A DNA stretch of 64,000 bases from Linanthus parryae (lineage: Eukaryota > Streptophyta > Magnoliopsida > Ericales > Polemoniaceae): NCBI GenBank assembly GCA_023055425.1, contig JALGPY010000010.1:54783665-54847664 (forward strand), written 5' to 3'. The translations under genes and the position numbers were made by a program. Below are positions 52,510-63,827 of this stretch, piece by piece (positions within the stretch are counted from its first letter, which is position 1; the number at the start of each line of letters is the position of its first letter). The notes under the pieces are model-generated. The model saw nothing but the letters and a program-made list of their open reading frames with translations. It ran no database searches and had not been told where the DNA came from.

Positions 52510-55500
52510 ATGTCCGGGTCGATGTGAAGATCGACAGGTTCACAGGAGGGAACAACTTCAGTCTGTGGAAGATAAAGATGGAGGCTTTGCTCAAATCGCA
52601 AGGCTTGTGGGCACCTTTGACCGCGGACAAGGGAGGCAGAATGTTGCATCAGCGGAGTTCAAGACAATGGAGGAGAAGGCACATTCAAACATTATGTTGT
52701 GCTTATCGGATGACGTGATCATCGAGGTCGCATATTAGAAGGAAGCAGCGAAGCTCTGGATCAAGTTGGAGAGTCTCTACATGACGAAGAGTCTCACTAG
52801 CAAGTTGATGCTAAAGCAAAGGCTCTTCACTTTGAGGATGCTCGAAGGTACGGCTCTCAAAGACCATCTTGATCAATTGAACACAATTCTCCTTGATTTA
52901 CGTAATATTGGCGAGAAGGTGGGTGATGAGGATGCCGCACGATTGTTGCTGATCTCGTTACCTCCATCGTATGAAAACTTCGTGCAATCATTCATTGTGA
53001 ACAAGGATGACTTATCTCTAGAGGAGGTCAGATCGGACTCCATGCTAGAGAGTTGGGCCATAAGGGTGCAGGCACAGGTACAGAGGACCATGCTTCCGGA
53101 CTGATGGCGACGGGGGTAAGCAAGAAGGGTAAGAAGAACAAGAAAAAGCAATTTTATGGTTCTAAGTTTCCCAAGGATGTCTATGCTTGGTGCAAGGAAA
53201 AAGGGGCATTCAAAGAGAGATTGCCCGAAACGAGGACAACAGGGGCAGAACGGATCCGCAGCCGTAGTAGAACAAGGTAACTCGTCCGAGGATGATTACG
53301 TTCTAATGGTGGATGTTGTCACGCACTCTCAGGATGCGTGGGTCCTTGATTCTGGAGCTTCCTATCATATTTGCTCTTACAATGAGCTATTCTCGGCGTA
53401 CAACCAAACGGATAGAGGGTCTGTCTACATGCCAAACAGAGCCGTCTGTAAGGTAATTGGGAGAGGCTAAGTTAGATTGAAGACGAATGATGCAAAGTTA
53501 TGTACTTTAGAGCAAGTCAGGCATGTACCACTTATTAAGAAGAATCTAATCTCCTTGAGTCTACTCGACAGCAAGGGATACAGTTTCAAAGGTGAAGGTA
53601 AAGATCTACAAGTCTGCAAGGGTTCTACGGTGATTCTCAGGGGAGTCAAGAATGGGACTTTGTACATGTTGCAAGGTTCGATGATCACAGGTTCTGCTGG
53701 AGTTGTCTCAGGCGAGATCAAGGAAGCTGATCTAACTAAGTTATGGCATATAAGGCTCGATCATATGAGTGAACGTGGAATGCAGGAACTTCACAAGAAG
53801 GGATATCTCACCGGGCATGCGCCCAAGAGCCTAGGGTTTTGTGAGCACTGCGTGTATGGGAAGCTACAGCGTAGCAAGTTCCCTAAGGCGGTCCATAGAA
53901 CGAAATGTACTATTGATTATACCCATTCGGATGCTGGGGTCCATCTCGAGTCGAGGCGATTGGCGGGTATAGGTATTTTCTGAGCATGATAGACGATTAC
54001 TCCAAGATGATTTGGATATTTTTGATGAAGCACAAGAGTGAAGACTTCGCAAGATTCAAGGAGTGGAAGACGCTAGTAGAGAATCAGGTGGGAAAGAAGG
54101 TGAAGAGGTTGCACACGGAAAACGACTTAGAGTTTTGTTCATCAGAGTTTGATGGATTCTGCAAGGATCAGGGAATAGCCAACCATCGCACCGTTCGGCA
54201 CACACCACAGTTGAACGGTGTAGCGGAGAGAATGCATCAGACACTTTTGGCGAAAGCAAGGTGCATTCTTTCGAATGCATGTCTTTCTAGAGGTTTCTGG
54301 GGAGAGGCAGTTTCCATGGCATGCTATCTCATAAATCGGAGCCCGCACACAGGTATAGGATGCAAGATTCCTATGAAAGTCTGGTCCGGTAGAGCAGTGG
54401 ATTACTCGGATTTGAGATTTTTGGTTCTGTTGCCTATTATCAAGTTGATGATGGAAAACTAGAACCAAGAGCTAAGAAGGGAGTATTCATGGGATTCGGA
54501 ACAGGTGTGAAGGGATACAAGATATGGGCAGACAACAAGATTATACTTAGCAGAAGTGTAGTCTTTGATGAGACTCATATGTTGAAGAACTCCGTGGAGG
54601 TGGAGCTTGGGGATGCAGAGAAGAAGGTGGAGGGAGAGTCGGATCCTACTGATCCTAAGGATTCCGAAATCCCTACACCACCACCGGAAGCCGAAAGGAA
54701 GAAGAAGAAGAGTCTGATAGTGAAGATGCGTCTCTACTAGAGGAACCGGATCATTAGAGTATTGATGTGGGAAGACAAAGAAGATTCATCAAGCCTCCGA
54801 CGAGATACAGAGATGATGCTATGGTGGGATATGCATTACAGGTAGCGGAAGAGGTAGAGGACAAGCCATCCCCCTACAAGGCCGCTATATCTAGTTCTGA
54901 GTCAACACAGTGGATTGCCGCGATGGGAGAAGAGATGGAGTCTCTTAGCAAGAACTCGACTTGGGAGCTCGTTAAACTACCGGCGGGAAGGAAGATAGTC
55001 AGTTGCAAGTGGGTTTTCAGAAGAAAGGAAGGAACTGCATCTGGAGAGGGCATCAAGTATAAGGCAAGGCTAGTTGCAAGAGGGTTTAGTCAGAAAGAGG
55101 GAGTTAAATACAACGAGATCTTCTCACCGGTGGTCAGACATACTTCTATCCGGGTGCTACTAGAAATGGTGGCACACCATGACCTAGAGCTTGAGTAATT
55201 GGATGTCAAAAAAGCTTTTCTACATGGAGAGTTGGAAGAGGAAATATACATGAGCCAACCGGAAGGGTTCCGAGCTCCTGGAAGAAAGAACCATGTGTGC
55301 AAGATGAAGAGATCTCTCTAAGGACTTAAGCAGTCGTCAGGGCAATGGTGCAAGAGGTTTGACAGCTTCATGTTGAAGATTGGTTACCACAAGTGCGAAT
55401 ATGATTGCTGCGTGTATCACAAAGAGTTGCATGGTGGATCACGTATTTACCTAGTTCTATATGTGGATGATAGTTTGATTGCAACTCGAAATATCAAAGA

Positions 55501-55670
55501 CATTAGAGAACTGAAGAGGTCCCTTAGCACGGAATTTGAGATGAAGGATATGGGAGTTGCTTGGAAGATATTAGGAATTGAGATCTATAGAGATAGGAAG
55601 AAGAAGAAGAAACTTTTCTTATCACATCAGGGATACATCAAGAAGGTCTTAGCTTTTATTATCTTCTGGA
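52510..55670 (+). pseudogene. Copia gag-pol pseudogene (gag to RT)
   Basis: Starting at the ATG near 52510, gag shows KIDRFTGGNNFSLWKIKMEA and LPPSYENFVQSF. A broken zinc knuckle follows near 53190 (KGHSKRDCPKRG). Protease WVLDSGASYHIC lies at 53339. GAG-pre-integrase LWHIRLDHMSERGM lies near 53740. Integrase has MIDDYSKMIWIF at 53986 and HTPQLNGVAERM near 54205. RT covers 54890-55660, with [36 protein letters not shown] and the intact LYVDDSLIA near 55462. At least three stops (52736, 55197, 55318) and several frame changes inactivate it. Codon content is GC-richer than the flanks. Confidence 0.8.
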
Positions 55671-55790
55671 TGTGCTGCATGAACCAAAGAATTCTCACCT
55701 AGTTGCCGAAGAAGAGATTGAACTCATTTGTAGCAACAACCACACCCGACAACGAAATTGGTCTCGGACACCTCCTATTGTCAACTGATG

Positions 55791-57871
55791 CTTCAGAGAA
55801 GTGAGCGGTGAAACTCATTCGACAGTAATATTATTTCGGTTCAGATTATATTGATATTTACGTAATATGCAACATTATGATATCAACAAGTATTCATGCA
55901 ATAGTTGAACTCCTGATAGTCGAATTTCAAGCATGAGATTTGATTTTTTTTTTCAGCTTCTCATTAGTACCCAATGTCATTTTATCGATATGCTAACTTG
56001 TCAGGTATGCATGGCCTCGAATAGTTCTTCTATAATATGAACTTATATTTATTGCGTTTAGTTCCTCGTTCTATCCAGAAACAATGATAATCTGATCAAC
56101 AACTGATAGTGAAGATGTAAATTTAAATGTGCAAGTTAAAGAAGAACCTAAAGCCGGTGATGATGAGGACAAGACCAGGAATGGAAATATGTCTAGTTTA
56201 GAATTAGCAAAAAGGATAACCGTGATCCTCCACCATCCCCAGTATATACAAAACCAATTAAGAATGAGGTGCATATGAGGAACAGAATCATAGATAGTTT
56301 TTGATGAGTGGTCACGTCCACAGAAACTCAACCTGCGAACTAGCTGGGAATATACCAAGATGGGTCTTAGATTCATATAATAAAGCGCCCAGTAAAGAGC
56401 CAGACACATATTATGCTCTTAATTTTTTTTATACATACCTTCAAAAGCTCCAAATTTGCTCGCGCAAAAGGTTTATAGCTAAATTCCTTAGTAAGAACAA
56501 ATAGTAGTGATACCTTATCATCTCAGCCTTAAGCATTGTGAAACTGCATGTCCAGACACTACACTAGTACATCTATATGTTTCTATGGGCTTATACTCTA
56601 GCAGTGCTGCAACTAGGATGTCTGGTGACCTTTAGGCATGTTTAAATCAAAACTACACAACGCCAATCCCTCAAAACTACACAACGAATTTTCAAGTTCT
56701 GTTTTCAGAAAGAGTTGTAGATCCCTAAACCGAGAAATAAAGGCACTAAGCAGTTGAAAGGAAAATGAAAAAAATTCCACATCACTAAATAACAGCTTGA
56801 TACAAGTACATCTATTTGTTAGGAAGCAGGGGAAATATGAATACATTGAAATAGGTAAACAAGAAACATACTAATGTCAGGGTCCCGCATCTTACCTTAT
56901 GCCTGATGACCGAGATCTATCTCAGGTTCATCTTGGAGTTCATTCGTTAAAGGCTGGTTAAAATAAGTTCGTTAACCCGCTTGACCCACCCTGTCACCAA
57001 AAAGAGTGAGTCAGATTGAGGTATTGAGCCAGCGGTAAATTATATGAGCCAACATAAATGGAAAATTTCAGGTGGTTGAACTTATCAGACAAGAAATGAA
57101 AAATATTTAAACATTTTCGATGCCATATTATTTGAACCAATTGAGAAACTATTGAATTGATAGTGCAACATCTTAAATATATATACATACATAACAAATT
57201 AAACAGGGAAAGAAAAATTCCAGAATCAAATATCACTTGCATTACACCATTGGATAATAAACACATGTGCGGACTGCAATTAATTTATTTCCAGTAGTCA
57301 TGGTTTAACATGAAATATAATTTACGCAAAGCAATCTACATTTGGAACAGGACGAATACGCTGAAATAGTCAAAAGAATACTATATATCAAGCAACGGTC
57401 TCGATCCAACTGAAACAAACTTATATACGGTGGGGAGAATGGCAAACTAAGGAAATTGTTAAATCGATTTGCTCGCTCCCTGATATATAGTAAGTCACCT
57501 TCGATCCTACTTTCATATGGTTTGAAATAGGCTAGCAAAGGTTGTGCCTTCACATCAAGAGCATTTGATTATGTTTGAGAAAAACTAACCAAAGTGACTT
57601 TCTTCAAATTAGCTTAACAGAATATTTATAGAGAAGCATGCATGTTCTTAACTATATATGTATCAGGATCTGTATTTGTCATTGTTCTCAGCCCACAGCA
57701 CAGATCAGATCTGTGTATCTTATGTATCATATCAGCATTGTTAAGTTTCTTTCCTATCATAAATTCTAGTGGATTCATCTAAAACACTTCTCAAGTAAAA
57801 GATCACAATTTTGCTCGAGTTGCAGGCCAATTTTGTGGCTTCCCAGAAAATAATTTCAAGGACGAGAAATC
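55791..57871. other. Intergenic DNA with one exon-like patch
   Basis: At about 56100-56250 a plus-strand frame reads SEDVNLNVQVKEEPKAGDDE, an acidic VKEEP-type stretch resembling a SUMO-site or nuclear-protein linker. No splice-defined gene could be built around it. The rest is AT-rich without recognised features. Confidence 0.3.
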
Positions 57872-58045
57872 ATGGCGAGAGAAGGACCATGCTGTCACTG
57901 TGATTGGAAAGGTAATGTTTTCTTCCCATCCTGAAATTTTCTTTAACATTGTAAGCACCCCTATTATGTCACTGATACACTGTGCAGCTTTATGGAAAAA
58001 AAATAATAATTCTGTTAAGTATTTCCACACCACTGTACACTGATG
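57872..58045 (+). pseudogene. GATA26/27-type zinc-finger relic, first exon
   Basis: ATG at 57872 opens MAREGPCCHCDWK, with a good donor GTAATG at 57912. A 76-base intron-like stretch ends in GTGCAG, and the next segment reads ALWKKN before decaying to a stop at about 58045. The GPC.HC...LW.N pattern matches the start of plant GATA26/27 proteins (GPCYHC...PLWRNG), with the first CysXXCys pair intact. The remaining finger is missing here, whereas its second half occurs separately at 33.5 kb. Not functional. Confidence 0.5.
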
Positions 58046-58517
58046 GCGTGTTTCCATATGATACTCCTCCACGACCACCTCCGCAGCCAGTGTAGGATTC
58101 TGGTTTCCTAGAATCTGAAAACCAACATAAGGGAATCTGCTAACAAGTCAACTACCAAAACAATAGGTTACCCTCTCCAAGCATATCACCTAAACAAAAT
58201 ATCACTATTATTCGTTCATCAATGTCATAATCAAAGTTACACTCGTTTATTACACAACCTCATCCTAGTAAACAGGAACTATAATCAATTACTACGCAGT
58301 TGACTCATAATCAGACTCTGTAAGATGCCACTGCAGGAATCCGGGAACTGGAGAATAACCTAAATAGCCCCAATGCAAAATAAGAAAGTAGAACTACATC
58401 TATCCAGAAGCTTTCGGGCAGAATCACGTGTCGTAAAAAGAAGAAATAAAAATCTTAAGAAGCCCTAGACAAGACTAGAGAAAACCCTACATATCCCACT
58501 TTTTCCCTTTGATTCTT
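58046..58517. other. No gene seen
   Basis: Unassigned DNA between the GATA relic and the complete copia element. Confidence 0.5.
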
Positions 58518-58522
58518 CATAT

Positions 58523-58684
58523 TAATAGTAGTAGGACTAATTTGTAATTAGTTTAGGACCAATTTGTAATAGTAGGACTAATTTGTAATTAGTTTAGGAC
58601 CAATTTGTAATTATTGTTGTAAATTACATATTTAAAGGTCACAAATTAATAAAGAAGGTACGGAAGATTTTCACCCAACCTTCA
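58523..58684 (+). repeat. 5' LTR, 162 bp, with internal 41-bp duplication
   Basis: Begins TAATAGTAGTAGGACTAA and ends CCAACCTTCA. The segment from TAATAG to GGACCAATTTG is repeated once head to tail, which makes it 41 bp longer than the 3' LTR. AATTAATAAAGAAGG provides a polyadenylation-like signal. Confidence 0.9.
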
Positions 58685-58700
58685 TGGTATCAGAGCACCA
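58685..58700 (+). promoter_or_regulatory. Primer-binding site (tRNA-Met)
   Basis: TGGTATCAGAGCACCA begins at the first base after the 5' LTR and is the canonical plant initiator tRNA-Met primer site. Confidence 0.9.
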
Positions 58701-59401
58701 ATTCTAGGTCTCTTTTTTTTGGTTTTTCCCGTCGCCGGCCTCACGCCACCGCAGTCCCGTGTACGCCGTCGTTCTCCTTCTCGGACGACCGCCATACCTG
58801 CGACGATAGCTTCCGCCTCCTTCTCCAGTCGCTTCCCTCTCCGGTCGTCCTCTTCTCGATCGCCTGCGACACCGGACCAGTCCCTCTGCAAACTCCGGCA
58901 AAACGCGCTCTCCCGGCTCCGATTCACGCGTCTGGCTCCGATTCACGCGTCCGGCTCGCTGCAGGGGTCTGTTTCACTCGTTCGGCTCACACGCGGCTCA
59001 GATTCTCTCGTTTGGCTCGGCTTCCGCGTCACCATCACCGGCTCGGCTCGGCTCGCGTGTCTTCTCCGGCCACTTCAGCTCTTCTTGCCCCCGATCGATC
59101 TCTCTCTTTTTCTGCTGCAATCGACGAACAGAGGTACCAGTACTCAGATCTTTATTTGAGTTGCACAAAGCTGTGGGTTAAGTTGCTTTTGAAACACAAT
59201 TAGTGTGTGGGGTCCGTTCTTTTGCAGTTACCTGCTCAACAGTGGGTTTCTCTTGTTAATTTTCGGCAGCAACTGTGGGTCCTTTCTTAGCTTTCTCCAG
59301 CAGCAGCAACTTGTTAATTTTGGTAGCTTTCTTCAGCAGCAGTTTTTCTTGTTAGCTTTTTTTCTTGTTAATTTTCGGCAGCAGCTCCAATTCTCTACGA
59401 C
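58701..59401 (+). other. Long pyrimidine-rich leader of the copia element
   Basis: About 700 bases of C/T-rich sequence separate the primer site from the gag ATG. Short frames occur but show no gag motif. It ends with CAGCAGCAGC and CTTGTTAATTTTCGGCAGC repeats (59250-59390). Length and composition fit an RNA leader carrying packaging signals, which is inference. Confidence 0.6.
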
Positions 59402-62400
59402 ATGTCTTCCACCACCGACACAGCCTCTTCCGGCAACACCAAGGAGCCCCTCCACCCCGTGTTCCTTGTCAACAACATTGAGAAGCGTGTTCGTTTCACC
59501 CTGGACAATGATAAAGTCCAATATGATCACTGGGCTACGTTTTTTCGTATCCAAACGCACTCCTTTGGCGTTTCGGATCATCTCGACAAAGACCCGCCAC
59601 CTGCTGACAGTGATCCCCTCTGGAGCTCTATTGATTCGGTAATCCTGTCTTGGATTTACCAAACGATTAGTGATGACTTGGCACTCGCTATTCTTACTCG
59701 GGGCCAGACTGCTAGACAAGCGTGGTTGAAGTTGGAGAACCTCTTTCACGACAATCAGGGCTCTCGGCTAGCAGAACTGGAATTGGAATTTGTCAATCTG
59801 CGCATGGACCACTGCTCGTCTCTCGACGACTACTGCACCCGACTGAAGAACTTGGCGGATCGTATTGGGAATGTCGGCACTTCGGTTTCGAACCAGCGGT
59901 TGGTTATACAGCTCACCAATGGTCTCTCTCCTGCATATACTGGGGTTGCCATGATCATCCAGCAGACTCGTCCCACTCCGGAGTATCTCTCAGCTGTTTC
60001 CATGATCCGGCTACACGAGCGTCTTCTTGCTCGCCAGGAGCCGGTCCATCCTAGCCCACATCAGGTGTTGGTTTCGTCTCCTTCGAACCGACAGCCGCAT
60101 GCCACTTCTCCTCAGCCCGGCGGCCACTCCAGTGGCGGGAACGGGAACCATGGCGGCGGACAGCGACGCAATGGGAATGGCAGGAACGGACGTCGCAAAT
60201 CTGGGACAGGAGGTGGTCAACCTGCTGCTCCGACACCCCCTGCTCCACCCTCGGGCTCCCAAGGCTCCTGGGTTTGGTGCCCCTGCCCCACAGGACCCGT
60301 GCCTCCCTGCCCTTATCCGACTACGGGCTGGAGTACTCCACGGCCTAGTCACGCTGGCTTTCTCGATCCACCACCGGCTGCACGTCATCAGGCCCTCACT
60401 GCTCCTTCTGGCCATCCGACTGCTACGGATTTGGGTACTCAGCTTTCTGGCATGACACTCAGCGTCCCGGATCAGACTTGGTATATGGATTCCGGCGCAT
60501 CAGCTCACCTCACTCCGCAGTCAGGTATCCTCTCTTCTCTCTCATCATCTTGTCAATTTCCTAACATTCTTGTGGGAAACGGCTCTAGCATTCCAGTGAA
60601 AGGATCTGGCAATCACACCCTTACCACCAACACCCGTTCCCTTCACCTTAGAAATGTCTTACTCACGCCCAATGTTATCAAAAACCTAGTATCTGTTCGT
60701 CAATTTACCACTGACAATCAGGTTTCTATTGAGTTTGACCCTTTTGGTTTTTCTGTGAAGGACCTACGTTCGGGAGCTCTTTTGCAGAGGAGCAACAGTT
60801 CGGGTGATCTCTATCCCTTCCAGCCTGGCCCACCACACTCGTCCGCTGTCTCGTTAGCTGCTCTTCCTGCTTCAGTTTGGCACAACCGCCTCGGTCATCC
60901 CGGGCTTCCAGTCTTAGATTTGCTTCGTAGTAGTCAGTTCATAGCTTGTAGTAGGAATAAATCAGACACTATTTGTCATGCTTGTCAGATTAGTAAACAT
61001 GTGCGTTTGCCTTTCTTAGCTTCTACTTCTTCCACTGTTAGTCCGTTTGACATTGTTCACAGTGATTTATGGACATCTCCGGTTTTAAGCAAATCACACT
61101 ATAAATACTACCTGCTACTCTTAGATGATTACACACATTTTCTCTGGGTTTTCCCACTAAAACAGAAAAGCGAAGCAATATTGAAATTCAAACAATTCAC
61201 TACCTTTGTCCAAACCCAGTTTCAGCGACCCATCAAGAGCTTCCAATGTGACCTTGGTGGCGAATTTGATAATGGCACCTTTCACTCCCACGCCATTGAT
61301 CATGGACTAGTCTTTCGGTTTGCGTGTCCTCAGACGTCATCTCAAAATGGCAAAGCTGAACGCATGATTCGTAGAATCAATGACATTATGCGTGCTCTCC
61401 TCGCTCAGGCCTCTCTACCAGCCTCTTTCTGGGTTGAGTCTCTTCTCACTGCTGTCTATCTCCATAATATTCTTCCCACCAAAGTCCTTGGCAACGTTAT
61501 CCCTACTGTTGCCCTCTATCATCGCTCACCCTCCTATGAGCATCTTCGCACGTTCGGCTGCTTGTGTTACCCGAACCTGTCTGCCACCTCACCTCACAAG
61601 CTTGCACCACGCTCTGTTCGATGTGTCTTTCTGGGGTACCCTCTTAATCATCGTGGGTACAGGTGTCTAGACTTGAGTACTGGTCGGGTTCACACTTCCC
61701 GTCATGTCACCTTTGATGAGACGGTGTTTCCTTTCTCCACTCCTGGGTCTGTGTCTCCCTCTGTTCACAGGACGTCTGATCCCGATGACAGTCTTCCGTC
61801 TCCCCTTTTCACTCATCGTGCTCATAACCCTGTGGCACACACACCCTCACCCACCCCTCCTAGGGCATCCACATCACCACCCGCACCTACTAGGGCACCC
61901 ACACAGATTTCCCCGTCCAGGACCCTTGTGGAACCTTTTCCTCAGCACTACGTCCGTCGATCTGTGTCCACTCGCCCTCCTCCTGTACCCTCTGTGCCTG
62001 TGTTACTTGACCCCCCTGAGTCACCCACACCGAGCCCAGTGGCCACTTCTCCTCCCCATCTCTCTCCTCAGATGACTACCAGATCCATGCATGGCATAGT
62101 CAAACCAGTCACCCGTCTCACTTTAGCGGCTCAGCCACCAGACCCCATCTCGCCCCTTCCCAAATCCCCCATCCTAGCCTTGTCGGATCCTCACTGGAAA
62201 GCGGCCATGGATGATGAGTTTGGAGCTATGGTTACGAACCACACTTGGGATCTGGTTCCTCTCCCGGCAGGGGCTAATGTTCTGCGATCTATGTGGCTCT
62301 TTCGCCACAAGTTTCGCGCTGATGGTAGTCTGCAGCGCTATAAGGCGCGATTGGTAGCTAATGGGAAGTCCCAGATGGTTGGATTGATTGTGAGGAGACT

Positions 62401-63704
62401 TTCAGCTCGGTTTTCAAACCGACCACCATCCGTACAGTTCTCAGCATTGCAGTCACGCGCTCTTGGCCTATCCGTCAGATGGATGTCAAGAACGCTTTTC
62501 TTCATGGTGATCTCTCTGAGACGGTATACATGCATCAGCCCCCTGGCTACCGCGACACGCACCATCCTGACTTCGTTTGCCGGTTGCGCAAATCATTATA
62601 CGGTCTAAAGCAGGCTCCTCGTGCTTGGTTTCAGCGATTTGCCACCGTCCTCACACAGACTATCGGTTTCTCTGGTTGCTCATGTGATGAGTCTCTCTTC
62701 GTTTACAGTCGTGGCTCGGACATCGTCTACCTCCTGCTATATGTGGATGATATCGTCATCACTGGGTCGTCTCCGGTTGTTTTGGATCAGATTGTCTCCC
62801 AGCTCTCTGGAGAGTTTGCTATGACTGACCTGGGCCATCTGCATCATTTTTTGGGCATCGCTGTCACTCGTGATTCGTCTGGCCTGTTCCTGTCTCAGCA
62901 TCAGATGCGACTGACATTCTTCGTCTTGCCTCCATGTCGACCTGTAAGCCTACTGCCACCCCTGTTGAGGTAGGGAGTAAACTTACAGCCACATCTGGCC
63001 CACCGGTTGCTGATCCTACCCTATACCGCAGCCTTGCTGGGGCCTTACAATACCTCACGTTCACTCGACCCGACATCCAGTTTGCTGTTCAGCAGATTTG
63101 TCTCTTCATGCATGACCCCCGTGAGCCGCACTTTCATGCACTGAAGCGCATCTTGCGCTACATCAGTGGGACACTTGAGTATGGTCTTCGGCTCTCTACC
63201 TCTGCCGCTGACTCCCTCACCGCCTACACTGACGCCGATTGGGCTGGTTGTCCGGACACGCGCCGCTCCACTTCTGGTTACTGTGTCTTCTATGGAGACA
63301 ATCTTCTGAGTTGGTCGTCCAAGCGACAGGCCACGGTCTCTCGTTCTAGTGCTGAGGCTGAGTACCGCGGTGTTGCTAACGCCGTCTCCGAACTCTGCTG
63401 GGTCCGGAATTTACTTCTTCAGCTTCGTGTCACCCCGCCTCGAGCTACAGTCGTGTATTGCGACAATGTGAGTGCTGTCTATCTCTCTGGTAATCCTGTT
63501 CAGCATCAGCGCACTAAGCATGTTGAGATTGATCTACACTTCGTTCGTGAGAAGGTTCGTTTGGGTCAGCTTCGCGTGTTGCACATTCCAGCCGATTACC
63601 AGTACGCCGACATCTTCACCAAGGGTCTTCCTCGGCCCTTGTTCCAGCGTTTCCGTTCCAGTCTCAGTGTTGGCACGCCTACAGTTTCGACTGCGGGGGC
63701 GTAA
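59402..63704 (+). pseudogene. Copia gag-pol polyprotein with two frameshifts
   Basis: The polyprotein starts MSSTTDTASSGNTKEP at 59402. Gag (UBN2 type) covers residues about 60-210; a Gly/Asn/Arg-rich stretch and WCPCPTGPVPPCPYP follow, with no CCHC knuckle visible. Protease WYMDSGASAHLT is near residue 360. GAG-pre-integrase SVWHNRLGHPG is near 490. Integrase shows its Asp-Asp-Glu set: HSDLW near 552, QCDLGGEF near 615, NGKAERM near 648. RT starts near 62180 and is intact through KARLVANGKSQ. A frameshift near 62365 moves reading to DVKNAFLHGDLSETVYM at 62482 and LLLYVDDIVITGSS near 62730. A second, one-base loss near 62908 leads into RNase H (AYTDADWAGC, SSAEAEYRG, HQRTKHVEIDLHF), ending at 63704. 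Confidence 0.85.
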
Positions 63705-63822
63705 TAGTAGTAGGACTAATTTGTAATTAGTTTAGGACCAATTTGTAATTATTGTTGTAAATTACATATTTAAAGGTCACAAATTAATAAAGAAGGTACG
63801 GAAGATTTTCACCCAACCTTCA
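63702..63822 (+). repeat. 3' LTR, 121 bp
   Basis: Starts TAATAGTAG immediately after the GCGGGGGCG purine tract; its first bases overlap the polyprotein stop TAA. It ends CCAACCTTCA and is followed by CATAT. By eye it is identical to the non-duplicated portion of the 5' LTR. Confidence 0.9.
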
Positions 63823-63827
63823 CATAT

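Larger units (their letters stand above)
52025..55790 (+). mobile_element. Damaged Ty1/copia retrotransposon lacking its 3' end
   Basis: A 5' LTR (about 52025-52361, ending GTCATAACA) is followed by a primer site and a gag-pol remnant that stops after RT near 55660. RNase H and the 3' LTR are missing. The leader and gag start parallel those of the 2-kb non-autonomous element at 34278-36297. The left LTR limit is approximate. Confidence 0.75.
58523..63822 (+). mobile_element. Complete young Ty1/copia retrotransposon, 5.3 kb
   Basis: LTRs at 58523-58684 and 63702-63822, a tRNA-Met primer site, gag-pol and a purine tract (GCGGGGGCG) are all present, with an exact 5-bp duplication CATAT at 58518-58522 and 63823-63827. 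The shared 121 bp of the two LTRs show no difference by eye, so insertion is recent. LTR ends are TA...CA. The short LTR is consistent with the Ale/Retrofit lineage. Two frameshifts prevent full-length polyprotein from this copy. Confidence 0.9.

Noticed and set aside
60011..62075. Extra frames overlapping the copia polyprotein on both strands
   Set aside because: They are shadows of a GC-rich coding region; only the frame starting at 59402 carries copia motifs.
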